DNA from: Kaistia hirudinis
GTDB lineage: Bacteria > Pseudomonadota > Alphaproteobacteria > Rhizobiales > Kaistiaceae
DNA: 64,000 nucleotides
Assembly: GCF_014196455.1 (NCBI RefSeq)
Contig: NZ_JACIDS010000007.1
Location: 1-64,000, forward strand
Direction of reading: 5' to 3'
Below are positions 1-9,069 of this stretch, in pieces. The translations under genes and the position numbers were made by a program. The notes beneath the pieces were generated by a model, which saw only the letters and a program-made list of their open reading frames with translations, was not told the DNA's origin and searched no databases. Each line of letters starts with the position of its first letter. Position 1 is the first letter of the stretch.

Positions 1-300
1 GGGGAGGGGCATGCGGCGGCCCTGTGCCTCGCCACGGCCGCCGGGGCGGTGGAGGCCTGCCGTCTCGCCGGCGAGATCGCCCGCCGCGCCGCACGGCTCG
101 CGGCCGTGACCCCAAAGCTGCGCGCCAAGGGGGCCGGGGAGGCGATCCGCCGGCTGCTCGACGATGAGGCGGTGCCGGGCGCGCTGGTGACCGCGTCGCT
201 GTCGCGCTGGGCGAGCCGGCGGCTGTTCGAGCGGCTGGCGGCGCTCGAGGCCGTGCGCGAGCTCTCCGGTCGGTCGACCTTCCGGCTCTACGGGCTCTGA
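1..300 (+). CDS. DUF1403 family protein, C-terminal part
   Basis: The reading frame is open from the first base and ends with TGA just ahead of scpB, so this is the C-terminal end of a gene that starts outside the window. The visible part (about 99 residues) is rich in Ala, Arg and Leu and ends in [15 protein letters not shown], the ending I associate with DUF1403 proteins. These are found beside accessory scpB genes on alphaproteobacterial plasmids and islands. The biochemical role of DUF1403 is unknown. A GTG at 49 is in frame but is probably internal. The two-base gap to scpB suggests one operon. The family call rests on recalled similarity and gene order. Confidence 0.7.
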   Translation, partial: GEGHAAALCLATAAGAVEACRLAGEIARRAARLAAVTPKLRAKGAGEAIRRLLDDEAVPGALVTASLSRWASRRLFERLAALEAVRELSGRSTFRLYGL

Positions 301-302
301 CC

Positions 303-1028
303 ATGGCCCGCCGCCGCCGCGCCAATGGTCCACTGGACACCGAGCTCGTCGAGCTGCCGCCCGAGCTGCGCTGGCGCGAATGGATGGCGCGGGTCGAGGC
401 GGTGATCTTTGCTGCGTCCGGACCGGTGGAACGGGACGTGCTCGCCCGCGTCGTCGGGCGCGACTGCAGCCTCGAGCTCGTCATCGACGATATCCGCGAC
501 GCGTTGTGCGACCGGCCGTACGAGCTGGTGCCGGTTGCCGGTGGCTGGCAGCTGCGCACCCGGCCGCGCCATGCCGAGTCGATCCACGCGGCGTTCGGCT
601 CGGCGCCGGCACCGGTCCCGCTCTCTCAGGCCGAGATGCTGGTGCTGGCCTGCATCGCCTATCACCAGCCGGTGACACGCGGCGAGCTCGGCGAGATGAT
701 CGGCAAGCAGGTGAGCCGCGACACGATCGGCTATCTGCGTTCCCTCGGCTTTGTCGCCGCGGGCCCGCGTAGCCCGCAGCCGGGCGCGCCCTATACCTAT
801 GTCACGACGAAGGGCTTCCTGGCGCATTTTGGTCTCGACACGCTGCGCGACCTGCCCGACATGGAGGCACTCGAAGACGCCGGCCTGCTCAGCAAGGCTA
901 AGCTGCTGGCCGAGGATATGCCGCTGGGGCTCATGGCGGGCGAGGGAGACGAGGAGGACTTGGACGGAGACGACGTCACTGCTGACGGGCCTTACGACCT
1001 CGACGACGGATCAGGCGGGAACAGATGA
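303..1028 (+). CDS. scpB: SMC-Scp complex subunit ScpB, accessory copy
   Basis: ScpB is the paired winged-helix partner (kite protein) of SMC condensins and binds the kleisin ScpA during chromosome segregation. This 241-residue protein has the normal layout: an N-terminal winged helix (about residues 25-100), a second one (about 105-185) with the typical stretch LSQAEMLVLACIAYHQPVTR, and an acidic tail rich in Asp, Glu and Gly. It sits between a DUF1403 gene and an unknown gene, with no scpA or smc in view, so it is probably an element-borne paralogue. Its stop overlaps the next start in an ATGA, so the two genes are translationally coupled. The family is clear; what it does without a visible SMC is not known. 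Confidence 0.85.
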   Translation: MARRRRANGPLDTELVELPPELRWREWMARVEAVIFAASGPVERDVLARVVGRDCSLELVIDDIRDALCDRPYELVPVAGGWQLRTRPRHAESIHAAFGSAPAPVPLSQAEMLVLACIAYHQPVTRGELGEMIGKQVSRDTIGYLRSLGFVAAGPRSPQPGAPYTYVTTKGFLAHFGLDTLRDLPDMEALEDAGLLSKAKLLAEDMPLGLMAGEGDEEDLDGDDVTADGPYDLDDGSGGNR

Positions 1029-2410
1029 CCATTGTTGACGAACACGACGAAGACGGCGCCATGCGCTTGCGCGAACATCACCTCGTCGTTGCGACGGCCA
1101 AGCATGTCTTCCTGCATCGGGAATATGGCGTTGTCTTCGTCCGGGAAGCTGCTTCCCGGGAGGACCTGGCCACTTATGACCTGACCCCTTTGCTGCTCTA
1201 CGGGCTTTCGGTTCCAGGGACCTCGCTTCGATGGGTCATGCTCACGCCGGTCGACAATCCGGCATCGATCGTGAGTGTTCTCGGGAAAGCGTGGACGCGA
1301 GCCGACGGCCTGCGCGGTCGCCCGGATGTGCTGAAGGTGAGCCGCCATCTCGCCGCATCTGCGGTGGACTTGCCTGATACGCTGGCGGCGACCGATGTCC
1401 GGCTCGTCGTCGCGGACGGAAGCGACAAGGCGTTCTCGGCTTCCGTGCGGCGGTGCCAGGAGGATGCAATGTGGGCGAGCCTGCCTCGCAGACGGGCGAC
1501 GCCGAGCACGACGCTGGATCAACTGAACCGCTGCGCCACGGACCGCCACAATCATTCTTTCCAGTCCCCGCAGTCACGGGTGAATGCCACCATGGAGTGG
1601 TGGCGGAACCGGCCGCCTCGCGCGGCCGATCTGCCACCGGGCGATGAGATCGATTGGCGCCCGGGGGCCTGGCTCGATGCCTGGGAGAAGGGGCTGGCGC
1701 CGGCCGGGCGCCGATATTTCCACAAGGATACCTTCGACGGCGCCGTATGGCTGCTCACAACGCCTCCGGTTGCGGATGACGATGAGCTTCAGGAGGCTAT
1801 TTCCGCGGATCCCGAGTCGAACGATCTCCCGGACGTCGCCCGGGCCTTGGTGCGATGCTGGCCGACCTCACCCGGCGAGCTGAGCCGCTGCATCGGCTCG
1901 ACCGCTCGCTCGCTTGAATGGTTTCTCGATCGCAAAGCGGCTTTGGACTACCAGCAGCGGAATCAATTGTGTGAGCTCCTGGGTCTCGAGCTGGATCGTG
2001 ATTTCCGGACTTACGAAACCTGTGCCCCATGCGTTCTGATCGCCAGGACGTCGAACGCCGCGAAGGAAGCGTATGAGTTCCTGTCGCATGGCGGCGACCT
2101 CGTCTTCTCGAACGAGGCTGTTCCCGCCAGCGGCCTGCCAGATCCGAGTTGGCGATATTTAATGTTTCAAGCCTATGGAGGCGCGCCGAACATCATGCTT
2201 GTGGCGCGCGGATCTGGCGTTGATGCGAAGCTGTCGCAGGACCTCTTCATCAATTTCCAGGGCGCCAAGCCCATACGATTGGCGCTGTATCGCGATATTG
2301 TCCGCACGTGCGCCAAAGCATGTCGGGATAGTCGTTCAAACATTCGGGCAATGAAGGAACTCAGTGATCGGCACGTGAGCTTCTTCGCGGATATCGCATC
2401 TGAAATCTGA
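1025..2410 (+). CDS. hypothetical protein coupled to scpB
   Basis: This 461-residue protein starts in an ATGA overlap with scpB and so belongs to the same operon. I do not recognise the family. It appears soluble: there is no signal peptide or membrane segment, and the composition is mixed with many Trp and Arg residues. The C-terminal third (about residues 330-440) is the most globular-looking part, with alternating hydrophobic strands and a helical end. No nucleotide-binding or catalytic signature is obvious. Because it is joined to an accessory ScpB and lies next to a defence island, a role in element maintenance or DNA processing is possible, but that is inference only. Confidence 0.7.
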   Translation: MTIVDEHDEDGAMRLREHHLVVATAKHVFLHREYGVVFVREAASREDLATYDLTPLLLYGLSVPGTSLRWVMLTPVDNPASIVSVLGKAWTRADGLRGRPDVLKVSRHLAASAVDLPDTLAATDVRLVVADGSDKAFSASVRRCQEDAMWASLPRRRATPSTTLDQLNRCATDRHNHSFQSPQSRVNATMEWWRNRPPRAADLPPGDEIDWRPGAWLDAWEKGLAPAGRRYFHKDTFDGAVWLLTTPPVADDDELQEAISADPESNDLPDVARALVRCWPTSPGELSRCIGSTARSLEWFLDRKAALDYQQRNQLCELLGLELDRDFRTYETCAPCVLIARTSNAAKEAYEFLSHGGDLVFSNEAVPASGLPDPSWRYLMFQAYGGAPNIMLVARGSGVDAKLSQDLFINFQGAKPIRLALYRDIVRTCAKACRDSRSNIRAMKELSDRHVSFFADIASEI

Positions 2411-2419
2411 TTCTTTCTA

Positions 2420-2441
2420 CCCGCACCAATCCGGGTGCGGG
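2420..2441 (+). terminator. GC-rich hairpin after the scpB operon
   Basis: Ten bases after the stop of the 461-residue gene, CCCGCACC (2420-2427) pairs perfectly with GGTGCGGG (2434-2441) around a six-base loop. There is no clear run of T afterwards, so termination is only a plausible reading. Confidence 0.4.
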
Positions 2442-2541
2442 GCCTGATTGGTGATCGTGAAGGCCGCAGGGCAATTGACCTCTTTATTTGGGTGCGGAGA
2501 CCCCTAGAGGGTAAGACAGGGGACGCGGACTGCGCTGCTTC

Positions 2542-3249
2542 CTAGGACACCGGCTTCATTGAGCACTCTCGAAAATGACGTGGCATAGATGGCGCGAGCC
2601 GCTGGGCCAGGGCATCGCGGTTGTAGAGGCGAAACATCATCTCATCATCGCTTAGTCGGCACGTCAGATTGAACTCGATGATCTCACCGCTGAGCCATTT
2701 GATGACCTCCGACATCAGGCCGCCAATCGCGAGCCAGGCCATCGAGCAGAGTTGGACGATCTCCTCCTCATATTCCGGGAGGCGCCAGAATCTCCGAACG
2801 CAGGGGATCGTGTCCTCATCCGGAGTCATGAGGCCGAACGGATCACCCGCCGCCACAGCAGCGAGTATGGCCGTATCGCTGTCGTGGTCGGGATCGATGG
2901 GCAGCCCAACGCCGAAGCGCAGCCCGCCTTGATAGAGGCCGATCGCTCCTGAGCTTCTGAGCCTGAGGCGCCGCTGATGCACGACGACGTCGCGGTTCTT
3001 CTGCAAGGAGACTAGAAGCTTGTTATCACGCAGCGTTTGGTAGATGGGCTCCTTCCAGGCCTTGAAGCCTTCCTTATGCTGAAGCTCCTGATCCAGAATC
3101 GGGCGAACCTCTTTCAAGGCCTTCAGGAAGGAATTCAGGCTCCACCGAAATTGATCCGCGAAGTGGTAGTTCCTCTCCATCTGGTGCAGCCAGTAGTGCG
3201 CCTCCCGGAGGCGGTCGAGAGCGGAGGATATCTCGTCGAAGGCTACCAT
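2542..3249 (-). CDS. hypothetical HEPN-like protein
   Basis: The gene encodes about 235 residues from the ATG at 3249. A longer in-frame extension upstream looks non-coding. The N-terminal half is strongly helical. It contains an R-x4-H signature (NRDVVVH, Arg86 and His91), the pattern of catalytic HEPN RNases, which are common in toxin and abortive-infection systems. The C-terminal half has no motif I recognise. It lies between the scpB operon and ietAS on the opposite strand, at the left edge of the defence island. The HEPN reading rests on one short motif in a helical context, so the protein could equally be an unrelated helical family. Confidence 0.55.
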   Translation of the reverse strand: MVAFDEISSALDRLREAHYWLHQMERNYHFADQFRWSLNSFLKALKEVRPILDQELQHKEGFKAWKEPIYQTLRDNKLLVSLQKNRDVVVHQRRLRLRSSGAIGLYQGGLRFGVGLPIDPDHDSDTAILAAVAAGDPFGLMTPDEDTIPCVRRFWRLPEYEEEIVQLCSMAWLAIGGLMSEVIKWLSGEIIEFNLTCRLSDDEMMFRLYNRDALAQRLAPSMPRHFRECSMKPVS

Positions 3250-3579
3250 CGGGTGGTTCTCTACCGCAGAGTAGGTTATCTTACCGCGCCGACAGCAACT
3301 CGTCTCATCGGTTGCCTGATCTTCAAGCCGTAGGCGGTCGTCGCGGTACCCAAGCGGGTTGAGTCGCGGCCGCCACACCCGGCAGGAAAGCTGGGAATCG
3401 CGATCCACGGCGGGCTGATTCCGCTGGCCTTCACACCTAAACTCGTTCTTAACTTGTTCTTGGGGAGAAAGGCCTATCTCTCAGGACTTCTGTTCGAACG
3501 CCGCGAGAGGAATCCTGTGCTGCGATCCTGGGCAACCCGGTGTCTGGAGCTGCGCAGCGGTCTGCTGCGTTGAGATGTC

Positions 3580-4566
3580 ATGACGACCGCGCAGCAACTG
3601 ATCTCCCTTCTCAAGAGCCACGTCGAAGGCGACGATGAGCAGTTCCTGACGATCGCCTTACAGGCGGCTGCCAGCGAAGCGCGGCGGGGGCACGGCAAAG
3701 TGGCGATGCAGCTTCGCGAACTCGTCGACGCCGCTCGTGCCAACAAAGACCGACCTTCCGAGCGAAGGTCGGCTCCAGTTCCGTTGGCGCAGCCACGGGG
3801 TGATCTCGCCAATCTGATCGCGGTCCGGTACGCGGATGTCAGGCTGTCGAGCATGGTGCTTCCCGAAGCACTTGACGGGCGGCTTCGCCGCGTTCTTCGC
3901 GAACAACGTCAGAGGCATCGGCTCCTCAGTCACGGGCTCGCACCGCGCCACAAGCTGCTGCTGATAGGTCCCCCTGGTTCTGGCAAGACGATGACGGCTT
4001 CGGCCTTGGCGGGGGAGCTGCACCTGCCGCTCTTTACGGTCCAGCTCGACGCCTTGATGACCAAGTTCATGGGCGAAACCGCATCAAAGCTTCGCATGGT
4101 GTTCACCGCCATGGTCGAAACAAAGGGCGTCTATTTCTTCGACGAGTTCGACGCCATCGGGGCCCGTAGGGCGGAGCGCAATGACGTCGGCGAGATCCGC
4201 CGCGTCCTCAACTCTTTCCTGCAGTTTCTCGAGGAGGACGAAAGCGAGGGGTTGGTGATCGCCGCGACCAACCATCCCGAATTGCTCGACCCTGCCCTGT
4301 TCCGAAGGTTCGACGATGTGATCGAGTATGCGCTACCGAGCGCCGAGGTCGCGAAGCGGATACTCCAGGCGCGGCTGGCGACATTCGACACCGAAGGGTT
4401 GGATTGGGACGCGGTGGTCACCGCTGCAGGGGGGATGAGCCAGGCCGAAATCTCGCGGGCCGCGGCTGATGCCGCCAAGCTGGTCGTTCTTGAGGATCGG
4501 GATCGCATCACATTGCGGGATCTCACAGCGACCATCGCGGAGCGCAAGGGAGCTGCGCATCGGTAA
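3580..4566 (+). CDS. ietA: AAA ATPase of an IetAS system
   Basis: This 328-residue AAA+ ATPase has Walker A GPPGSGKT at residues 130-137, Walker B YFFDEFDA with Asp188 and Glu189, a sensor-1 region IAATNHPELLD and arginine-finger-like FRRFDD. The N-terminal 65 residues are helical and probably bind a partner. The next gene, a subtilase, begins at the base after this stop codon. That pair of AAA ATPase and S8 protease matches IetA-IetS, first described as a toxin-antitoxin-like stability and incompatibility system of the Agrobacterium plasmid pTiC58 and later reported as an anti-phage system. In that system IetA counteracts the IetS protease. The family assignment is firm; the function is inferred from the gene pair. 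Confidence 0.85.
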   Translation: MTTAQQLISLLKSHVEGDDEQFLTIALQAAASEARRGHGKVAMQLRELVDAARANKDRPSERRSAPVPLAQPRGDLANLIAVRYADVRLSSMVLPEALDGRLRRVLREQRQRHRLLSHGLAPRHKLLLIGPPGSGKTMTASALAGELHLPLFTVQLDALMTKFMGETASKLRMVFTAMVETKGVYFFDEFDAIGARRAERNDVGEIRRVLNSFLQFLEEDESEGLVIAATNHPELLDPALFRRFDDVIEYALPSAEVAKRILQARLATFDTEGLDWDAVVTAAGGMSQAEISRAAADAAKLVVLEDRDRITLRDLTATIAERKGAAHR

Positions 4567-7062
4567 ATGCCAGTCGATCCGCCGCGCCCACTCGCGCATG
4601 TCTATCTTCCTGGCCATGGTGTCGCACAGGACTATACGGCTCACGGTGGCGGCGGTGGTTCCGCGCCGCCGCAGCGCGATAGAGTCCAGCATGCCGAGAA
4701 GCTGACCACAGCCCTGACGGTAGCTTTGGCGGGCGCCGAAGCACAGCTCCGTGCGCGCGAAGTCGGTCTTGCCGCCGGAACGCCGGGATTCTATCTCGAA
4801 TTCGATCTGCCGGCGGCCCACGCCGAGATCGTCGATAAGCTCGAAAACCGGCAGGGGAAGTTCCCGATCGAGCTGGTGAGCGTTCGGCCAGGTAACGCCG
4901 ACGGCACGACGGTTGCCGCCACGGTCTTCGTACCGGAAAAGCAGCGCGAGTATTATCTGAAGAAGGTTGCTGATTATCGGGACAAGGACCGCGTTCGCAG
5001 GCGCGAGGTCGACGGTCAGATCATAGAGGAGGCGACCGGTCCAAAGAATGAGGTCCTGGTCGCCTCCATCGAGACCGCGCGACTGGCTGTAGCCCGGTCG
5101 CTCTACACCGACGATGAAACATTCTTTCCTCTTCCGGGTGTCGCGATCTGGTGGGAGGTTTGGCTGCGGCTAGGCACGAAAGAGCGCTTCGTCGCCGCGG
5201 CGGGACGTCTCGCACTTCCAATGCGCGAGCACGCGCTGACCTTTCCCGAGCGAGAAGTTGTCATTGTCCACGGCACGGCGGAGATGCTGGGGCGCATCAT
5301 CGCTAATACTGACACCATCGCCGAGCTGCGCACAGCGCGCGACACGCCCTCCTTCTTCATGGCCATGGATGGCGCTGAACAACGGGCCTGGGCTGCGGAA
5401 ACGGCGGATCGGATCGTTGCCCCCGCCGCCGATGTACCGGCCGTTTGTCTCCTCGATTCCGGTTCGACCCGCCGACACCCGCTGATCCGGCCGGCACTCG
5501 CCGCGGTTGATCAACAGGCCTTCGATGCAGGCTGGAACGTCGAGGACGTGAGCAACCAGGCACACGGTGGCCACGGCACCCAGTTGTCAGGTGTGGCGCT
5601 CTACGGGGATCTGGTCGACTTGCTCGCTGGCGACGGGCCGGTGACGCTCAGCCACAGGCTGGAATCGGTGAAGGTGCTGCCGGATCACGGTGCCAACGAT
5701 CCCGATCTCTATGGCGCGATCACCGCGCAGTCGATCTCCCGCACCGAGATCGTCGCACCGAACCGCCCCCGCGCGATATGTCTCGCCATCACCTCGGAAG
5801 GCGATCATTGGCGGGGCCGGCCGTCGTCCTGGTCCGCTGCCCTCGATACGCTTGCATTCGGCGCCGACAATGCGCCTCGCTTCATCGCTGTGTCGGCTGG
5901 AAATATCCGCGACGATATCCATCGTGACGACTATCCCGCACGTAACGACACGACGCCGATCGAAAGTCCCGCGCAGGCCTGGAATGTCCTGTCCGTCGGC
6001 GCTTTCACCGAAAAGGATACCATCGTCGATCCTCTATTCGCCGGCTGGGAGGCGATGGCAGGCGTCGGCGATATCATGCCGAGATCCCGTACCTCGGTCA
6101 CCTGGAACCACGACTGGCCGCTCAAGCCGGATGTCGTTTTCGAGGGTGGCAATATCGGTGTCGACCCGACAACCTTGCTTGGTGATCACGTCGATGATCT
6201 GGCACTTCTGACCACCTATCGGTTGCCGGAACACCGCGCTTTCACGACAACCGGCGAGACGAGTGCAGCCACGGCGCTTGCAGCCCGCATGGGCGCCCAG
6301 ATCATGGCCGAGAGGCCGGGCCTTTGGCCCGAGACGGTGCGTGGTCTTGTCGTCCATTCGGCTGAATGGACGCCGGCAATGAAGGCCCATCTCGGTGCGA
6401 TCGGTAAGAATGGCGTTTTGCGCCGCTATGGTTTCGGAGTGCCATCCCTCTCTCGGGCCCTCGGGAGCCTTCAGAACGACGTGACCATGGTCATTGAGAA
6501 TGACATGCAGCCCTTTGCGAGGGTAGCGGGCGGTGTCGAGACCAAGGACCTCGTTGTTCACGAACTGCCCTGGCCGCGGGATGAGCTCGAAGCGCTCGGT
6601 GAGACTCAGGTGCAGCTGCGCATCACGCTCAGCTATTTCATCGAACCCAATCCGGGAGAGCGAGGCCGAAGCCGGCGCCACAGCTACGCCTCTCACGGTT
6701 TGCGCTTTGCCCTTAAGCCGGGTGACGAACGCTTGGACGTCTTCGTCCGCCGTATAAATGCCAAAGCGGGAACTCGGCCTCCGGCGCGGGCAGCGGAGAC
6801 GCGATGGATGCTGGGCCCCAATTTGCGAAATCGTGGCTCGCTGCATGCTGACATTTGGGAAGGCGATGCCGTCGAGCTGTCTCAGCGCGATGCCATCATC
6901 GTCTATCCGATCGGTGGTTGGTGGCGAGAGAATCCCGGCTTTGATCGCGCTGACACCCGAGTTCGCTACTCGCTTCTCGCGACGCTCAGGACTGCGGCCA
7001 ATATCGATCTGTACACGCCGATCAGCACATCAATCCAACCCGAAATCGCTGTAGAAATTTGA
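4567..7062 (+). CDS. ietS: S8 subtilisin-like serine protease of an IetAS system
   Basis: The 831-residue protein has a complete subtilase triad: Asp297 in LLDSGS, His336 in HGGHGTQLSG and Ser566 in TTGETSAATA. There is no signal peptide, so it acts in the cytoplasm, unlike most subtilases. An N-terminal part of about 290 residues precedes the catalytic domain and a beta-rich part of about 200 residues follows it. The ATG directly follows the ietA stop, so the two are almost certainly co-translated. In the Ti-plasmid system IetS is the toxic component, restrained by IetA. Its protein substrate is not evident from the sequence. The Ser motif is GETSAAT instead of the commoner GTSMAAP. Confidence 0.85.
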   Translation: MPVDPPRPLAHVYLPGHGVAQDYTAHGGGGGSAPPQRDRVQHAEKLTTALTVALAGAEAQLRAREVGLAAGTPGFYLEFDLPAAHAEIVDKLENRQGKFPIELVSVRPGNADGTTVAATVFVPEKQREYYLKKVADYRDKDRVRRREVDGQIIEEATGPKNEVLVASIETARLAVARSLYTDDETFFPLPGVAIWWEVWLRLGTKERFVAAAGRLALPMREHALTFPEREVVIVHGTAEMLGRIIANTDTIAELRTARDTPSFFMAMDGAEQRAWAAETADRIVAPAADVPAVCLLDSGSTRRHPLIRPALAAVDQQAFDAGWNVEDVSNQAHGGHGTQLSGVALYGDLVDLLAGDGPVTLSHRLESVKVLPDHGANDPDLYGAITAQSISRTEIVAPNRPRAICLAITSEGDHWRGRPSSWSAALDTLAFGADNAPRFIAVSAGNIRDDIHRDDYPARNDTTPIESPAQAWNVLSVGAFTEKDTIVDPLFAGWEAMAGVGDIMPRSRTSVTWNHDWPLKPDVVFEGGNIGVDPTTLLGDHVDDLALLTTYRLPEHRAFTTTGETSAATALAARMGAQIMAERPGLWPETVRGLVVHSAEWTPAMKAHLGAIGKNGVLRRYGFGVPSLSRALGSLQNDVTMVIENDMQPFARVAGGVETKDLVVHELPWPRDELEALGETQVQLRITLSYFIEPNPGERGRSRRHSYASHGLRFALKPGDERLDVFVRRINAKAGTRPPARAAETRWMLGPNLRNRGSLHADIWEGDAVELSQRDAIIVYPIGGWWRENPGFDRADTRVRYSLLATLRTAANIDLYTPISTSIQPEIAVEI

Positions 7063-7119
7063 GGCAGGGGAGTGCTCTCCCATCGCGATCGAGCTGTTTC
7101 ACGCAATCGGGCGTCTAGC

Positions 7120-8985
7120 TCAGTAGCGTGATTTTTTCCCTGGGAGGTAGATCGCACATTTGTCGCGCGTGGCGTCGTCGATCGTGAAGTCGGCCGGCGA
7201 TTGCCCGCCAAGCTCAGGGCGGGAACTCCGCATCCAGAGATCTGCCCGTGCAGGGTCGATGTAGCGGTTGCGAGCGAGGGCCTCGAGCTCTCGGACGGCT
7301 TTATGCTTGCGCTCGCGGGCTTGCTCCTCGATCCTGAGCTGGTCCGCTTTTCGTCCGAGAGCATAGATTGCGTCGCGAAGCCCAGTTTCGCTCCGCGCGG
7401 ACTCCAGTGGAGACTGGCCGTTCAGAGCCGCATCGCCGGTGCTCAGCCAGATTTCATGACCTTCACCTAGGTCCGCCGCCGCGAGCTTCCGGAGCCGGAC
7501 TACCCGCGCTTCGGCATCGGCCTTCTCCTTCTCCCGCTTTTCCCGTTCTCTGTCTTCGGCCTCGAGGCGTTTCCTCTGCAACGCGCGCTCAAGCTTCCCC
7601 TCACATGGGAGCCCAAAAAGCTCGAGGTTGGCACGAGGCGAAAAGCGGATCTGGGTGCCGATGTTGGACAGTTGATGGCAAAGCGTCGTCCATTCAGGCT
7701 CGCTGCCGTGGATCGCGTCAGCGACGGACTGTCCACGATCCGATAGTTCGGCCTGGATCCATGTCTCGAATGAGAAGCCGCGCGTTTCCTCGTCTGGCAG
7801 GCCGAGAAGCTGCTCTGATACGATGCCCCGCATTTCGGCCAGGCGCTTCGCAGGGCGCGCCCGCAACTCCTTCGCTTCGTGAATTCTCTGCCGCAGCAGA
7901 CCTGACGCCTTCCAAATCTCCGAGGGCGCGGAGTGGATAAACCCAAGCTGCTCCAGCTGGCGAAGATAGCTCTCAACGGATTTTGCGGGAGAGGCGAAAG
8001 GCACACCCGATTCCTTCAGCGCTTTGGCAATCTCCTCGGAGACAGACCGAAAGAGCGGGTCGATCCAACCCCGCCTGACCAAAGCAGCGACCGCTGTTCG
8101 TGTTCTGAATGGTTGGGACTTCGATTGCAGCAGTGCGAGGACAATAGCACCTTGCCACTCAGCGAGCGGGGCGGTGAAACACCCGCTCCCGTCGACGGGG
8201 AGATTGATGAGATCATCCAAACCGTCCCTCCGCAGCATCGCCTCGCACTCCCCTTTACCCCCCTCGCGCGCGGGCAGGCGGTGCCGATAATTTCGACGGT
8301 GCTCGTCGATGGACTTTTGCCGATCTTCGGCACGTTGGCGCGCCCTCTCCGACAAGCGGTCCCGGGCAGCGGGCTCGTGCGGATTGTGAAGCCAGATCCT
8401 GGGAGCGTTGTGGAGGATGTCGTCGGCCAGCTCATCCAATGCTCGATCCCGGTAGCCGGACAGGTCGATCTCGATCGCCCCGACATTCATGGCCCGGATG
8501 CGCGCGATTTTTACGTCATCGCAGGGGTGAGTGACTTTGAATTCAACGATGAGGCGCCGATCCCGCAGCACCAGGACGACGTCCGGCACAATCGACCCAT
8601 CCTTGGTTTCAAGAATGGCCTCGTCGAATGCGAGTCTCGTTGCCCGCACCACGACTTCGGTATCGTCTCGATGCGAAATGACGAGCTCGGGAAGCGCAAT
8701 CTCCAGTCGCTCGTCGAGGACCTGTTTCGCGAACTTGTGGAGGGCCGTTTCGCCCGCGGACGTGCATGAAGCACCGTCGCGATCAACGTGATGCGCGAAG
8801 TGGTGTGCTTGCAGATCCCCCTTCTTTGCAACCATTCGCCGGTCGCAGCCGGGGCATTGGCATTGGCAGGCCAGTCCCGATGGCACGTCGTCGATGTGTC
8901 GAAGTGAACCATCAGCGGCTTCCGCAACCAGAACGCCGCCTTGCTCCGTACAATCGAAGAGCTGACCAAGCCGTATGCGTGTCAT
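7120..8985 (-). CDS. CoiA-like nuclease with tandem MbcA/ParS-like repeats
   Basis: The protein is 621 residues from the ATG at 8985, which is preceded by a GGGGGTGG stretch. Residues 44-83 match the zinc-finger start of competence CoiA-like proteins: CPGC (44-47), AHHFAH (60-65), then a Cys and the E-x3-H pair Glu79 and His83. A PD-(D/E)xK nuclease core follows (Pro134, Asp135, Glu148, Lys150). The middle is helical with a charged coiled coil. Near the C-terminus two segments, around IWLSTGDAALNGQSPL and DLWMRSSRPELGGQSP, resemble the Xre/MbcA/ParS toxin-binding domain (DUF2384). It probably follows the HEPN-like gene at 9070-10125 in one operon. A defence nuclease is likely; the target is unknown. 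Confidence 0.7.
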   Translation of the reverse strand: MTRIRLGQLFDCTEQGGVLVAEAADGSLRHIDDVPSGLACQCQCPGCDRRMVAKKGDLQAHHFAHHVDRDGASCTSAGETALHKFAKQVLDERLEIALPELVISHRDDTEVVVRATRLAFDEAILETKDGSIVPDVVLVLRDRRLIVEFKVTHPCDDVKIARIRAMNVGAIEIDLSGYRDRALDELADDILHNAPRIWLHNPHEPAARDRLSERARQRAEDRQKSIDEHRRNYRHRLPAREGGKGECEAMLRRDGLDDLINLPVDGSGCFTAPLAEWQGAIVLALLQSKSQPFRTRTAVAALVRRGWIDPLFRSVSEEIAKALKESGVPFASPAKSVESYLRQLEQLGFIHSAPSEIWKASGLLRQRIHEAKELRARPAKRLAEMRGIVSEQLLGLPDEETRGFSFETWIQAELSDRGQSVADAIHGSEPEWTTLCHQLSNIGTQIRFSPRANLELFGLPCEGKLERALQRKRLEAEDREREKREKEKADAEARVVRLRKLAAADLGEGHEIWLSTGDAALNGQSPLESARSETGLRDAIYALGRKADQLRIEEQARERKHKAVRELEALARNRYIDPARADLWMRSSRPELGGQSPADFTIDDATRDKCAIYLPGKKSRY

Positions 8986-9069
8986 GCGTCCACCACCCCC
9001 TCGCGACAAGACGCTGGAATGAGCCATGGAGCGACTCGCCATGGGCAACGAATTTCGGATCCATCGGGT

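Noticed and set aside
7068-7081. Short hairpin GGGAG-TGCT-CTCCC after ietS as a terminator
   Set aside because: The stem is only five bases with no T-run on the plus strand, too weak to call.
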